Assembly: GCA_013180625.2 (NCBI GenBank) | Contig: SNVD02014740.1 | Span: 26,568 to 90,567 of the forward strand | Source of the DNA: Boswellia sacra | Taxonomy: Eukaryota > Streptophyta > Magnoliopsida > Sapindales > Burseraceae | Direction: 5' to 3' | Length of the DNA stretch: 64,000 bases | Shown: one piece after another, positions 46,515-58,143 of the stretch | How positions within the stretch are numbered: the stretch's first letter is position 1 | How the letters are laid out: every line of letters begins with the position of its first letter | Made by a program: the position numbers and the translations under genes | The notes under the pieces: model-generated | Databases searched by the model: none | Told to the model about the DNA's origin: nothing | What the model saw: the letters and a program-made list of their open reading frames with translations, nothing else

Positions 46515-49500
46515 TTCTTAATCAACAAACTATAATGAAGTGTTAGAAAGGCTACGGTTTGAGACAGTAGTTAGGTAGACATAAGGCATTTGTCTTGTGT
46601 TATGGTATATTAACATAACGTTTGAAATGTCTCCATTTATAGAACAACATGGAGAAAATATCTTGTTAAAGCACCACAAGATGAAGCCAAGTGTATGGTA
46701 AGGATAAGAGAGATGTGGTAAAATGACAATATGATATGTCATGAAAAATATTACTTTTATAATATCACTTCTATGCTAGGCCTGATAATGTGCGATATTA
46801 AAATGGATCTATGTCATTTTAAATTTCTTTATTCGATCTATTAGTTTATTTGGTTTAATTTTAAAATTTCAAACTTAACTATTAATTTAATATATTATTC
46901 GAAAATAATTAATTTAATTCAATTGTTAATTTTGTTTAATCAAATACTGATATATCATATAACTTGTAACTCTATACTCTAAATATAAAAAGAAAAAGAC
47001 AACAATAACTTGTGAAACCATAATTTTTTTCTTATCAATGAATAAATATATTTATTTGTACGACTTAGATAACTATTATTTCTATAAAAAAAATTACTCA
47101 ATAAATATTATAAGAAAAAATATTGTGAAATTTATACAAAGACAAATATTTTAAAGCTTTAAAATATTATGTAATATCAAAATATAATAAAAAAATGTTT
47201 GCTTAATATCGCTTGCAAAGGTCCGTTGACAATATGTTGTAAGAAAATTAAATTTATTTGTCCAAATAAATAAACAATGCTAAACAATTTTCTAAGATTT
47301 CAAAGTATTTTATAGCCTTCCTCCTAATAATAAGTAACTTACAATAATAAATTACCCAATAATTATGCTTTAGAATTAATAATAAATTGTAACCTTATGT
47401 ATATAAATTTATTAAGATTTATAAATTCGTAAAGGGCTAAATGTACGAAACAAGTTTTCATTATCTAAACTTAGACATAATGCAATATTAAACAGATTTT
47501 ATCGTGTTAATCTATTACTCACCTAACCTAATGAAATTAGATCCGACACATGCTTTTATTAAATAGATCCATATCACGTTAATATGCTATATAAAAATGT
47601 AGGCCTATTTTATACTCTCAATTCTATATATTAAAATTAAAAATCTTCCTAATCTTGATGGAGATTAGAGTTTGGTGTTATGATTTTTTTTTTCTGCTAT
47701 TTAAAGATGATCAGTATATATATTTCAGTAAAAGGTAGGAGGAGTATCTTGCTGAAACCGCTTTTTAATTTTAATTTTTGGATCATATTCAATTATTGGC
47801 GTTAAGGTGGACGAATAGGCTAAAGACAGCTGCTTGAAAATCAGGCCACATTAAATAGAGGCCGACACCAACGTCATTTTCCCGTAGACTGTGTTGCCAT
47901 TTAAGCGAGCACCAACTCAATTATGTTATATATATATATATATATATGGGTCCCGAATATAGATTGCAGATAGCATATAAAAATGTAGGCCTATTTTATA
48001 CTCTCAATTCTATATATTAAAATTAAAAATCTTCCAAATCTTGATGGAGATTAGAGTTTGGTGTTATGATTTTTTTTTTCTGCTATTTAAAGATGATCAG
48101 TATATATATTTCAGTAAAAGGTTCGAGGAGTATCTTGCTGAAACCACTTTTTAATTTTAAATTTTGGATCATATTCAATTATTGGCGTGAAGGTGGACGA
48201 ATAGGCTAAAGCCAGCTGCTTGAAAATCAGGCCACATTAAATAGAGGCCGACACCAACGTCATCTTCCCGTAGGCTGTGTTGCCATTTAAGCGAGCACCA
48301 ACTCAATATATATATATATATAAGTCAAGGAGGGCAAATATTTGTACGCTCCTCATGTCTGTCCAAGTCCAACATTAATTACCTAGATATAATTTCCGCA
48401 GACGTTATCTAGATGAATGTTTATATTTAAGAAATCATCAATTCTTTTGCGTATAACTCCTTTCTTTAAGTTGAATATCTTTGTTGAAACTCGGTTTTAT
48501 ACAATACAACCGAAGAGGACACAATCAAATGAAGTGCCCAAGAGGGTCCAAATTCAACCAAATTAGACGAATTTTTCATGCAACAATCAACTTATAATAA
48601 ATATAAAAATAGTTTTATTCAGCCTTTCTTTTCACCCCATTAAACTCCCCCTCATATTTAATGTCGGTACAATTATAATTTAGATTATCTTTCATCAAAC
48701 TCAAATTTAATTTTAAATATGTTAATCGTAAGCTTTAATCAATTATCATTTAGTTTTCAATTAGTCCCAATTTTTAATCACGTTAGCTCCTACCTTTTAT
48801 TTTATGGTAAACTAGATTAAATTATCCTTTAATTTGTAATTAAATTATTATTTAATCTTGATAATCTTAATGGCATTTGATTTTTGTCAATATTTTTATA
48901 ACGGTTACATTTCTTAAATTTAAACAATACTATCAATGAAACACAAAATTATGATTTTAATGTTAGAGAAAGGGGGCTGAGAAGCTGTTGATTGTTGTCT
49001 ACTTTGCGAGCCTTCACTATTAAATATTATTTCTCCTTCTATTATTTATTCTCCAAGTTCATTGAAAAAATAATCAACCAAATATTTCTTAGTTTTGGTG
49101 TTCGAACAAGAGAAAGAGAAAACAAAAATAGATGATTTAGTGTTTAGATCTAAGTTATGTGCTTGGTTGAAATCTAAATAGAAAGAAAGATAAATATTTT
49201 GTAATTAGAGAGAAAAACACAAAAATTGGAAAGATAGAGAGATAATGAAGTTTACGTTGTAGGAACATAAAGTTATTATTTTTGGAGAGAAAAGAAAGAT
49301 TGATGGAGTTTACATGAGAAAAAGACGAAGTTATTGTTTTTAGAGAGAAAATAGGGAAAATTGTAGAGATATATAAGTAGAGAATGAGAGTTTTTGTTAA
49401 GTCCATTTACTTCATATTAATTATCTTATGTATTGTATTCTCATTACAATTTTATCCTTATTTAATTTTAAGATGGGGGCTAATGAGATTAAAAATGGGG

Positions 49501-50180
49501 GTTGGAATAGGACTACTTTAAATATAATAGAACTAAATATAATACAATATGCAATAAAAAAGTAAGTGATGCTATTTACATCCCATCTATCGACTAAATG
49601 GCCCTCATCTCTTAGTTTTCAGAGGATATATCTATGAACAAAAATAAATTGTTAAGGAAGATAATCTTGTTTCTATTTGCACCCGTCATGCAAGGCAGAA
49701 TTTGAAATTGCAACTTACATCTTACTGTTCCTATTTTGTCATGATAATCATAAAGCTTTTCCACTGCATCATAAAGTTTCTTTATACTAACAAAATTGAG
49801 TTAAAAGTTAGTTTTTGTAATTAGGAATGGAATGGTTCTGCTCTATTCACTCCAGAGTCATAATTTACTAATTATCCTACACCATTTGTATTGAGATGTT
49901 TGGGTGAAATATAATACAAAACCTGTGAAGGAGAAAACCATAAAAGAAAGGGTTGGGGCCGTGAAATTCCAAAATGTAGAACAGGAATAAAAGGAAAAAT
50001 ATTAACACGAAAGCTTTGAAAAAAATAAAAACAAACAAACAAACAAATAAATAATGGACGATGGAGACTATAGAGCCATTGGACAATGTGGCAACAATAA
50101 AGTCATCAAAACATTGAGTGTATGTACCTATGCTTATAGATTCATAATTGTGTTTCTATATTAGTTAATGGGAAAGATTT
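46515..50180. other. Intergenic DNA
   Basis: AT-rich DNA without a recognisable gene. It contains the 386-bp tandem duplication at 47590-48306. Short open frames at 49155 and 49877 (minus) have no recognisable domain. Confidence 0.5.
47590..48306. repeat. 386-bp tandem duplication
   Basis: 47590-47920 is repeated at 47976-48306, offset by 386 bases with only a few differences. Each copy contains AATGTAGGCCTATTTTATAC at its start and TTTAAGCGAGCACCAACTCA at its end, followed by a TA tract. It is non-coding. Confidence 0.9.
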
Positions 50181-50533
50181 TGATGTTGGGTTTAGCTTTA
50201 TTGGTATGAAAAACGTGACACTTAAGTGCGTGATTATTTTGGCCAACTTGTAATTAAAAACATTGTGATGTATCATCTCTTATTTACTATTTCTCAAAGT
50301 TTATTTTAGGAGGTATTTGATTCATATTGAATAATATCTCCTTAAATTAGGACATTATTATATCCTAGTTGAATTAACAGTATATTTATTTGTGTCCTAT
50401 TTCATTTAGGAGATTGCTTATATCACTTCCTAAATTATTGTTCTTTATCCTAATTGAGATTGATTGAGATTCTACAAGATATTGGAGAGAACACAATCGG
50501 GTATCACACTATATATAACGTTATTTTACATAA

Positions 50534-50538
50534 CTTAT
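50534..50538. other. Target-site duplication of element 2, left copy
   Basis: CTTAT directly before the 5' LTR is repeated exactly at 61661-61665 after the 3' LTR. Confidence 0.9.
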
Positions 50539-52061
50539 TGATGAACACTTAAATATGAATGTTTAATAAGAGTTTAGTTCATCATATTGCATTAATAGTG
50601 TCATTAAATTCCTCAACTTAAGCATATTTGTAGCATTTGCATCTTTAGAATTAATTCCTCTTAATTTTGGTTTTGTTACAGGTTCGGTAAAATGGGCATA
50701 ACTATCTATTTATAGATCAAAATGGTACAATTCTTAATGTTTTCGAAAGCGGATTCAATTGTCTACAAGATTGCATTTCACAAGAATCATCAAATTCGGG
50801 CTCTTATTGGACCAAAATTGGGCTTGAAATGAACCCATCTACACTCTCGACCCAGTCTAACCAGGCCTCAGTATTTGGACCGTATCTCTCAAAATACATA
50901 TCCAAATTGTGCAAATCAATATGTTCTACAAAGCTGAGAGAAATATCTACAACTTTCATGAAGATATATGATTAAAATTCCCAAAATGTCAAAATTGATG
51001 GTCAAATTCGGTGCCTAATGATCCCAATTGTCAAAGATATTTACAACTAATATTTGACAATTATGCCCTTGTAATTTGATAAGTTTGCCCCTGGATATAT
51101 CTATAAATAGAGGTGCCTTGTGACCCATTAGGGCATCTTGGCCTTGGCTGGAACATTTTGGCTTTGGCTAGGATCTTGTATTGTGTTTTGTATGTTTATG
51201 TTATTAATGAATTTCCTTTTTCTTGCATTTTATTTTCTTTCTATTATAATGTTCTTCTAATTTCTCTTTTGCTAAGGTGAAAGGGTGAAACCCTTGATAT
51301 GAGAATAAGGATTCTCTAACCCTTAATATGTGCTTAATAATCTTAATCTTATGAATGTTTATTCAATATGATTTATATTTAATTTCTTAATCAATCTTGA
51401 CACCACTCGTAAAGTGGAGGTCTTGATCCATTGTCGACAATCCTTGGCACATCAAATGCTTGGATCCTTTCTAGATGATGTATGGTTCTTCCTTACCGAC
51501 ACGAATCTAGTTAGGAACCTTGATTTGTTGTAGACATATGGTGATTGGCACATTGGATGCTTGAACCCATTTACAAGAAGTGGTATAAATATTGGTAATG
51601 AAACAAATATAATTCATATAACTAAAATGGGTTAATTATCCTTATTTGAAATATCAAGGGCGGATCCCCTAACCTTAGCCTTCATTGTTATTGTGTTAAT
51701 TCCTCTTGTATTTTAATTATTCTATTGTTTATGAACTTTTTATTTTATTTACTATGGTAGGTTCTACCACCTTATGAAATTGTTCTTTAATTTACTATGG
51801 TTGGTTATACCACCTATTTCCATGGATGGTTTTACCTCCTCTTGCTTTTTGTTTTATATTTGAATGGTCGGTAATACCGCCTACCATCTTACATATTTAT
51901 TGATATTCTCTTGTTATTTCTTTGAATCATTCATATCACATTTGCTTATCTTATAATTTGTAACGCTTAAATTCCCTTCCTTGTGGATCGACCTCGGTCT
52001 TACTGGGTTTATTACTTCGACACTCCTATACTTGGGAGACAATCATTTTTCGGATGTGTCA
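50539..52061 (+). repeat. 5' LTR of element 2
   Basis: 1,523 bases, from TGATGAACACTT to GGATGTGTCA. It is very similar to 60135-61660, with scattered single-base differences. These imply that the insertion is not brand new but is younger than the host copia element. Confidence 0.95.
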
Positions 52062-52067
52062 AGTTTT

Positions 52068-52085
52068 TGGCGCCGTTGCCGGGGA
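52068..52085 (+). other. Primer-binding site of element 2
   Basis: TGGCGCCGTTGCCGGGGA lies six bases after the LTR and is complementary to the tRNA-Asp 3' end, identical to the site in element 1. Confidence 0.85.
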
Positions 52086-52267
52086 AGGTAAAAATTGGCG
52101 TGCAAAATTGTAAGTATTCTATTTTCTCATCTTAGATCTAAATTTTTTTTATTTTTCTTTGTGTGTTCATCTTTTGCTCTCTATTCTTCTCTCTTTCTTG
52201 CATGAAAATTTGGTCACGAACATCTAGTGGTAGACTTGTTAGAAAAACATCATCTTCCTTAGAAAAC

Positions 52268-54124
52268 ATGGCCAACAATCATGAGGAAATATTCACGGAT
52301 GAAGGGGACAACCGTTCGTAACAAAATGATCAAAACCAATGAAGAACCCTCGGAAACTACATGAATCCGGTAAGGACTAGTGCACCATCTTGTGTAGTTT
52401 CTCCTCCAGATTCAATCCATTTCAATTTCAAACCAAGTTTTGTTCGACTTCTACCCACTTTTCATGGCCTTGACATGGAGAACCCATATTCGCACTTGAA
52501 ACTCTTTGAAGAGGTATGTAGCTCCTACACTGACCCAAATTGTAGCATAAACACCATTAGATTAAAGCTTTTTCCTTTTTCTTTAAAAGATAAAGCTAGA
52601 ACATGGCTACAAAATTTGAGGTCGAATTCCATCAGTTCATGGGATGAGATGAAACAACAATTTTTGAAAAAATTTTTTCCTACCCATAGAACAAATTCTC
52701 TTAAAAGACAAATTTCTGATTTCTCTCAAAAACAAGGGGAAACCCTTTACCAATGTTGGGATAGGTATAAGGAACTACTTAATACCTGTCCTCACCATGG
52801 GTTTGAAACTTGGAGAATAGTTGCACACTTCTATGAAGGGTTAACACCTCAAGATAGGCAACTAGTAGAATTAATGTGTAGAGGAGAATTTAAAGAAAAA
52901 GACCCTGAGGAAGCACTTGACTTCCTAGATTCCTTGGCAGAAAAGGCACAAAATTGGGACACTGCTGGCACCTATGAGGTACCAAGCAAGGCCCAAACCT
53001 CGACATCCAATAGAGGTATTTACAACCTTAGGGAAGACCATGACCTTCAAGCCAAATTTGCATCCCTAGCTAGAAAAGTTGAGGCTTTAGAGATGAAAAA
53101 GAGTGGTCAATTGAATTCTATTCAAGAAAATGTCTGTAACATTTGTGATGACAATGACCATTCTACTGATGATTGTCCAACTTTGCCTGCCTTTAGGGAA
53201 TGTCTCCATGAGCAAGCCAATGCTTTGAACACTTTCAAAAGGCCAAATCACAATCCATATTCACAAACCTACAATCCTGGTTGGAGAAATCATCCAAATT
53301 TTAGCTGAAAAAATGATAATCATGCACAATCTTCACAAGTCCCTTTTCAAACACGACAAAATTTTCAAAATTCTCATGATCATGCATGTGCTCATCCTCC
53401 TAGGAATGACTTTGAAGAAACATTGCATTCATTCATTACAAAGCAAGAGACTTTCAATAGTCAAACTACTCAAACACTAGCAAATTTGTCAGAAAATCTT
53501 GCAAAATTTGCATCTACATGTAGCATCCAAGAGAAAGGAAAATTTCCTTCTCAAACATTGCAAAACCCCAAAGATCAATCTAACTCAAATGCAGGGAATT
53601 CAAATAACCATTATTTTGACCAAGCCAAGTCAGTCATGATCCTTCGCAATGGTAAGGTTGTTGAAAAACACATTCCTAATCCTTGTGAGAAAGAAGAAGA
53701 ATCGATCTCTAAAGGACAAGAAGAGGTTGCCAACCCAACACCTAGCGAAGAAGAAACCAAATCCTCATATGTGCCTCCATTTCCTCAAGCATTAGCTACA
53801 CCAAAGAAGCCAACTCACAATTCTGAAATCTTTGAAATTTTCAAACAGGTAAAGGTCAACATTCCCTTGCTTGATGTGATCAAACAGGTACCTTCTTATG
53901 CAAAATTTTTGAAAGACTTGTGCACTGTGAAAAGAAAACTGAATGTGAAAAAGAAGGCCTTTCTAGCCGAGCAAGTAAGTGCTATTCTTCAAAATAATAA
54001 TACAGTGAAATATAAGGATCCAGGTTGTCCTACAATTTCATGTGTTATTGGAGACCATAAAATTGAACAAGCTTTACTTGATCTTGGTGCTAGTGTGAAT
54101 TTGCTTCCATACTCGGTTTTTTAA
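52268..54124 (+). pseudogene. gag and start of protease, element 2
   Basis: The original start is probably ATG 52268; early stops leave the main frame from 52361. The Ty3-type capsid region (HLKLFEEVCSSY, ARTWLQNLRSNSISSWDEMK, LYQCWDRYKELLNTCPHHG) is followed by a zinc knuckle C-x2-C-x4-H-x4-C (CNICDDNDHSTDDC). A TGA at 53306-53308, probably from TGG, interrupts it. The same frame then continues to 54124 through a Lys/Glu-rich tail to the protease centre ALLDLGASVNLLPYS. The remainder of the protease is deleted. Confidence 0.85.
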
Positions 54125-54150
54125 AAACTCAATCTGATATATGCTCTTTA

Positions 54151-57136
54151 TTGGATTGTGCACAGGTGATGGAAAAAGGCTCAAAATCAAGATTTGAAGA
54201 ATTGGGGCAAATGAATGAAAGCAAGGAAGATGAAGCTCCCAAGCTAGAATTGAAGCCCTTACCTGAAGGACTGAAATATGCATATCTTGGGGAGAATCAG
54301 ACATATCCGGTGGTAATTTCTTCATCCCTCACATGCGAGCAACAAGGTAAGTTGATAGAAGTGCTTAAAAGGCATAAAAATGCAATTGGGTGGACTTTAA
54401 AAGATATAAAAGGCATTAACCCTTTAATTTGCACACATAGAATACATTTAGAGAAAAATGCCAAAACATCTCAACAACCTCAAAGGAGATTAAATCCACA
54501 CATGAAAAGAGGTCATTAGGGCTGAAGTTCTCAAACTACTTGATGTGGGAATTATCTATCCTATTTCTGATAGTAAGTGGGTAAGCCCTACACAAGTAGT
54601 ACCTAAGAAATCTGGTATTACAGTAGTTAAAAATGAAAAAGGTGAATTATTGCCAACTCGTGTCTCATCTAGTTGGAGGATGTGCATTGATTATAGAAAA
54701 TTAAATGCTAGTCACTAGAAAAGACCATTTTCCCTTACCCTTCATTGACCAAATTCTTGAAAGAGTAGCAGGAAACCCCTACTACTGCTTTCTTGATGGA
54801 TACTCAGGCTACTATCAAATCCCCATTGCACTTGAAGACCAAGAAAAGACCACATTCACGTGCCCCTTTGGCACTTTTGCATTTAGGAGAATGCCTTTTG
54901 GACTTTGTAATGCCCCAGCCACTTTTCAAAGATGCATGTTAAGCATTTTCAGTGACATGGTTGAGCATTGTTTAGAAGTTTTCATGGATGATTTAACTGT
55001 CTTTGGAAACTCTTTTGATAATTGTCTTGAAAATTTAGAAAAAGTCCTAAAAAGGTGTGTAGAAAAAGGTCTTATTTTGAATTGGGAAAAATGTCATTAT
55101 ATGGTCACTTCAGGAATTGTTTTAGGTCATGTGGTGTCTTCTAAAGGAATTGAAGTGGATAAAGCAAAAGTGGAATTAATTTCCCATTTGTCTCCACCAA
55201 AAACAGTTAAAGAGGTTCGTTCATTCTTAGGGCATGCTGGATTTTATAGGAGGTTCATAAGAAATTTCAGTGCTATATCTAAACCTCTTTGTAACCTCTT
55301 AATAAAAGATACTTCCTTTGAATGGACTCAAGAATGTCAAAATGCCTTTGATACACTAATTGGACTTTTAACAACTGCTCCAATTATGTAATCTCCTGAT
55401 TGGTCCTTGCCCTTTGAATTGATGTGTGATGCAAGTGACTATGCGTTGGTGCTGTCTTAGGACAAAGAAAAGAAGGTAAGCCTTATGTAATATACTATGC
55501 AAGTAGGACTTTAAATGATGCACAAATGAATTACACAACAACTGAGAAAGAACTACTTGCAGTAGTATTTGCATTGGACAAATTTCGATCTTATTTAATT
55601 GGCTCTCCAACAATTGTTTACACTGACCATGCAGCTGTGAGATATTTAATGACTAAACAGGATGCAAAACCTAGATTGATACGGTGGATCTTATTGCTCC
55701 AAGAATTCAACATCACAATAAAGGATAAGAAAGGAGCCGAAAATGTCGTTGCTGATCATCTTTCAAGACTAACGACAGAGACATTAATTGAAACTTCACC
55801 TATCAATGATTCTTTTCCTGATGAATTTTTATTTTCGTTTGCTACTGTACCTTGGTTTGCTAACATTGTAAATTTTCTTGCGACAGGAAAAATGCCACCT
55901 CATTGGAATGCTCAAGACAAAAGAAAATTTTTAACCGAGGTGAAAAATTTTTACTGGGATGACCCATATCTGTTCAAATATTGTCCAGACCAAATAATGA
56001 GAAGATGCATACCCGACAATGAGGTAAGTAGTGTCATTAACTTTTGTCATTCTGAAGCATGTGGAGGACATTTTTCATCTAGAAAAACAGCTGCTAAGAT
56101 CTTACAATGTGGATTTTATTGGCCCACCTTATTTAAAGATGCACATGCATTTTGCAAAACGTGTGAAAATTGTCAAAAATTGGGATCTATTTCAAAAAGA
56201 AACATGATGCCGTTGAATCCCATTCTTGTCGTTGAAATCTTTGACTATTGGGGTATTGATTTTATGGGACCCTTTCCACCGTCATTTGGTTTTGTGTACA
56301 TCCTTGTTGCAGTGGACTATGTTTCAAAATGGGTCGAGGCAATTCCATGTCGAAACAATGATCACAAAACAGTTGTCAAATTCTTGAAGGAGAATATCTT
56401 AAGTAGATTTGGAATTCCTCGAGCCATTATTAGTGATGGGGGTACACATTTTTGTAACAAACCATTTGAAACTTTAATGAAGAAATATGGAATAACCCAT
56501 AAAATTTCTACACCTTATCACCCACAAACAAGTGGACAAGTTGAATTAGCTAATAGGGAGATAAAACAGATCTTAGAAAAAACGGTTAACCCAAATCGTA
56601 AAGATTGGTCTTTAAGACTTAATGATGCACTCTGGGCTTACCGAACTGCTTTCAAAACATCATTAGGAATGTCTCCTTATAGATTAGTTTATGGAAAACC
56701 TTGTCACTTGCCTGTGAAAATTGAGCATAAAGCTTATTGGGCCATTAAAACATTCAACACAAATTTGAATAATGCTTGCAAGTTACGTAAACTCAAACTA
56801 AGTGAACTTGAAGAAATCAGGAATGAGGCTTATGAAAATTCTAAAATCTACAAAGAAAAAATGAAGGTTTTTCATGACAAATCCATTGTTAGAAAATCTT
56901 TTGAACCTTCACAAAAAGTTCTTTTGTATGATTCAAGATTGCATTTGTTTCCTGGTAAACTTCGGTCTCGTTGGACTGGGCCTTTCATTGTTAAAAATGT
57001 TTTCCCTCATGGAGCAGTTGAAATTGAGAACCCAAAGAATGGTAATGTGTTTAAAGTTAATGGACAACGGTTAAAACCATTCTTTGAAAATTTTGACCAA
57101 AACGAAGAGTCCATTACTTTAATCGATCCTTTTTAA
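54151..57136 (+). pseudogene. pol: reverse transcriptase, RNase H and integrase, element 2
   Basis: The frame picks up at LKYAYLGENQTYPVV and HKNAIGWTLKDIKGI. Frameshifts near 54515 and 54705 precede the RT core (FPLPFIDQILERVAG, FLDGYSGYYQIPIA, FGLCNAPATFQRCM and the FMDD box in VFMDDLTVF). A short break at 55391-55526 precedes RNase H ([24 protein letters not shown]). Integrase follows with the HHCC finger and the catalytic D, D and E residues in [17 protein letters not shown] and [11 protein letters not shown], open to 57136. RNase H and integrase form one intact 536-residue frame. Confidence 0.9.
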
Positions 57137-57262
57137 GGATTGATTTTTCCAGTCAAGTGGCGGATACGGTACTCCGTGACATTTAAAGTCGGTTTTTCAG
57201 TTCCCTAAAAACTGTTGCTCACCTTGCATCCATTTTCTTTTCTTCTCTCTCATTTTCTTCAC

Positions 57263-57811
57263 ATGGATACCATTCTCTCAAAATTGCACAAACATTTTCC
57301 CTCTCTTCCTCAAAATGATTTGCTTAAAATTTATAAAGCTCGTGCAGAAAGACTAAGGTTGTTGATGCGTAAGGGTATTCCTGCTGATTTAAGATGGTTA
57401 ATTGAAGCCAAGGTTCGATTCTCTTGTGAGTTTTCAGATAATCTTGTTTCCCATATGCCAGGTTTGGGAAAAAGCTCTTATGCCAAAAAGCGAAGAGCGA
57501 AAAGGTTACAAGTTTGTCCCAGATGTGAAAGATGGACTTGTAACCAGCGTTGCCGCTCCTTGGGATATTTGTCTAACAATCGAGAGGATAAACTACAGTT
57601 CATCAAGAATGGACTGAGTAAGGAGTCTTTGGATGATATCCGAACGACTCTTGAGACACATTCTTGTGGACTTGTGCAGCGTGAAATTTTTAATTTGTGG
57701 ATACAATTCCGAGATGAGCAGGAACGCTATAGTCTTGGGAATCTGACTCAAAACGACCCTGTTTGCCAGTTTATAAGAAAACTGGATGGGAAGCATATCC
57801 CCAACTCATAG
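57263..57811 (+). CDS. ORFx, small basic Cys-cluster protein (element 2)
   Basis: An intact frame of 182 residues from ATG 57263 (MDTILSKLHKHFPSLPQND), chosen because the element 1 copy also starts there. It contains PADLRWLIEAKV, a basic nuclear-signal-like run AKKRRAKR, and cysteines spaced C-x2-C-x4-C-x3-C (CPRCERWTCNQRC), which could bind a metal ion. The C-terminal half is Asp/Glu-rich and ends HIPNS. It follows integrase by about 125 bases and precedes LOG, in the env-like slot. I do not recognise the family. Conservation between two diverged elements suggests a real protein. A nucleic-acid or silencing-related role is only a guess. Confidence 0.75.
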   Translation: MDTILSKLHKHFPSLPQNDLLKIYKARAERLRLLMRKGIPADLRWLIEAKVRFSCEFSDNLVSHMPGLGKSSYAKKRRAKRLQVCPRCERWTCNQRCRSLGYLSNNREDKLQFIKNGLSKESLDDIRTTLETHSCGLVQREIFNLWIQFRDEQERYSLGNLTQNDPVCQFIRKLDGKHIPNS

Positions 57812-57889
57812 AAGGTGTTTAAGCCGTTTCTGGACGTAAAACCAGAGGAAGATGTGAGCCACAGTCACAACTACCTGTACATATGCATG
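57734..57889 (+). other. Highly conserved block at the end of ORFx (element 2)
   Basis: This block aligns to 21552-21397 of element 1 over 156 bases without gaps and with about 12 mismatches. Half of it lies after the ORFx stop, so protein coding alone does not explain it. Confidence 0.75.
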
Positions 57890-58069
57890 CGTGCCATCAT
57901 TTTTGAATTTTAATACCTCATAGCTGTCATTTTTGAATTTGTATCTTTTGTTTGACTTATGGTGTCTTATTTCATCATCTTTTGAATTTTTATGCATTAT
58001 TGTCAAATTTTTCAACAAACAACCGAGCTACCTAGATAGATATCATCATTAGCATACCTTTTTGCACTC

Positions 58070-58077
58070 TATAAATA
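58070..58077 (+). promoter_or_regulatory. TATA box of the element 2 LOG copy
   Basis: TATAAATA lies 67-74 bases before the LOG ATG at 58144. A pyrimidine-rich leader follows, as in many plant 5' UTRs. The G-box array of element 1 is absent here. Confidence 0.5.
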
Positions 58078-58143
58078 CCACATCTCTTGTTCTCTTTCCC
58101 TTTTTTCCCTTTATTCTCACACATAGTTGGAGAGTTGATAGAC

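Noticed and set aside
57263..57811. ORFx as a retroviral-type env protein
   Set aside because: Only its position fits. There is no signal peptide, membrane segment or fusion-like feature. It is small, basic and Cys-clustered.
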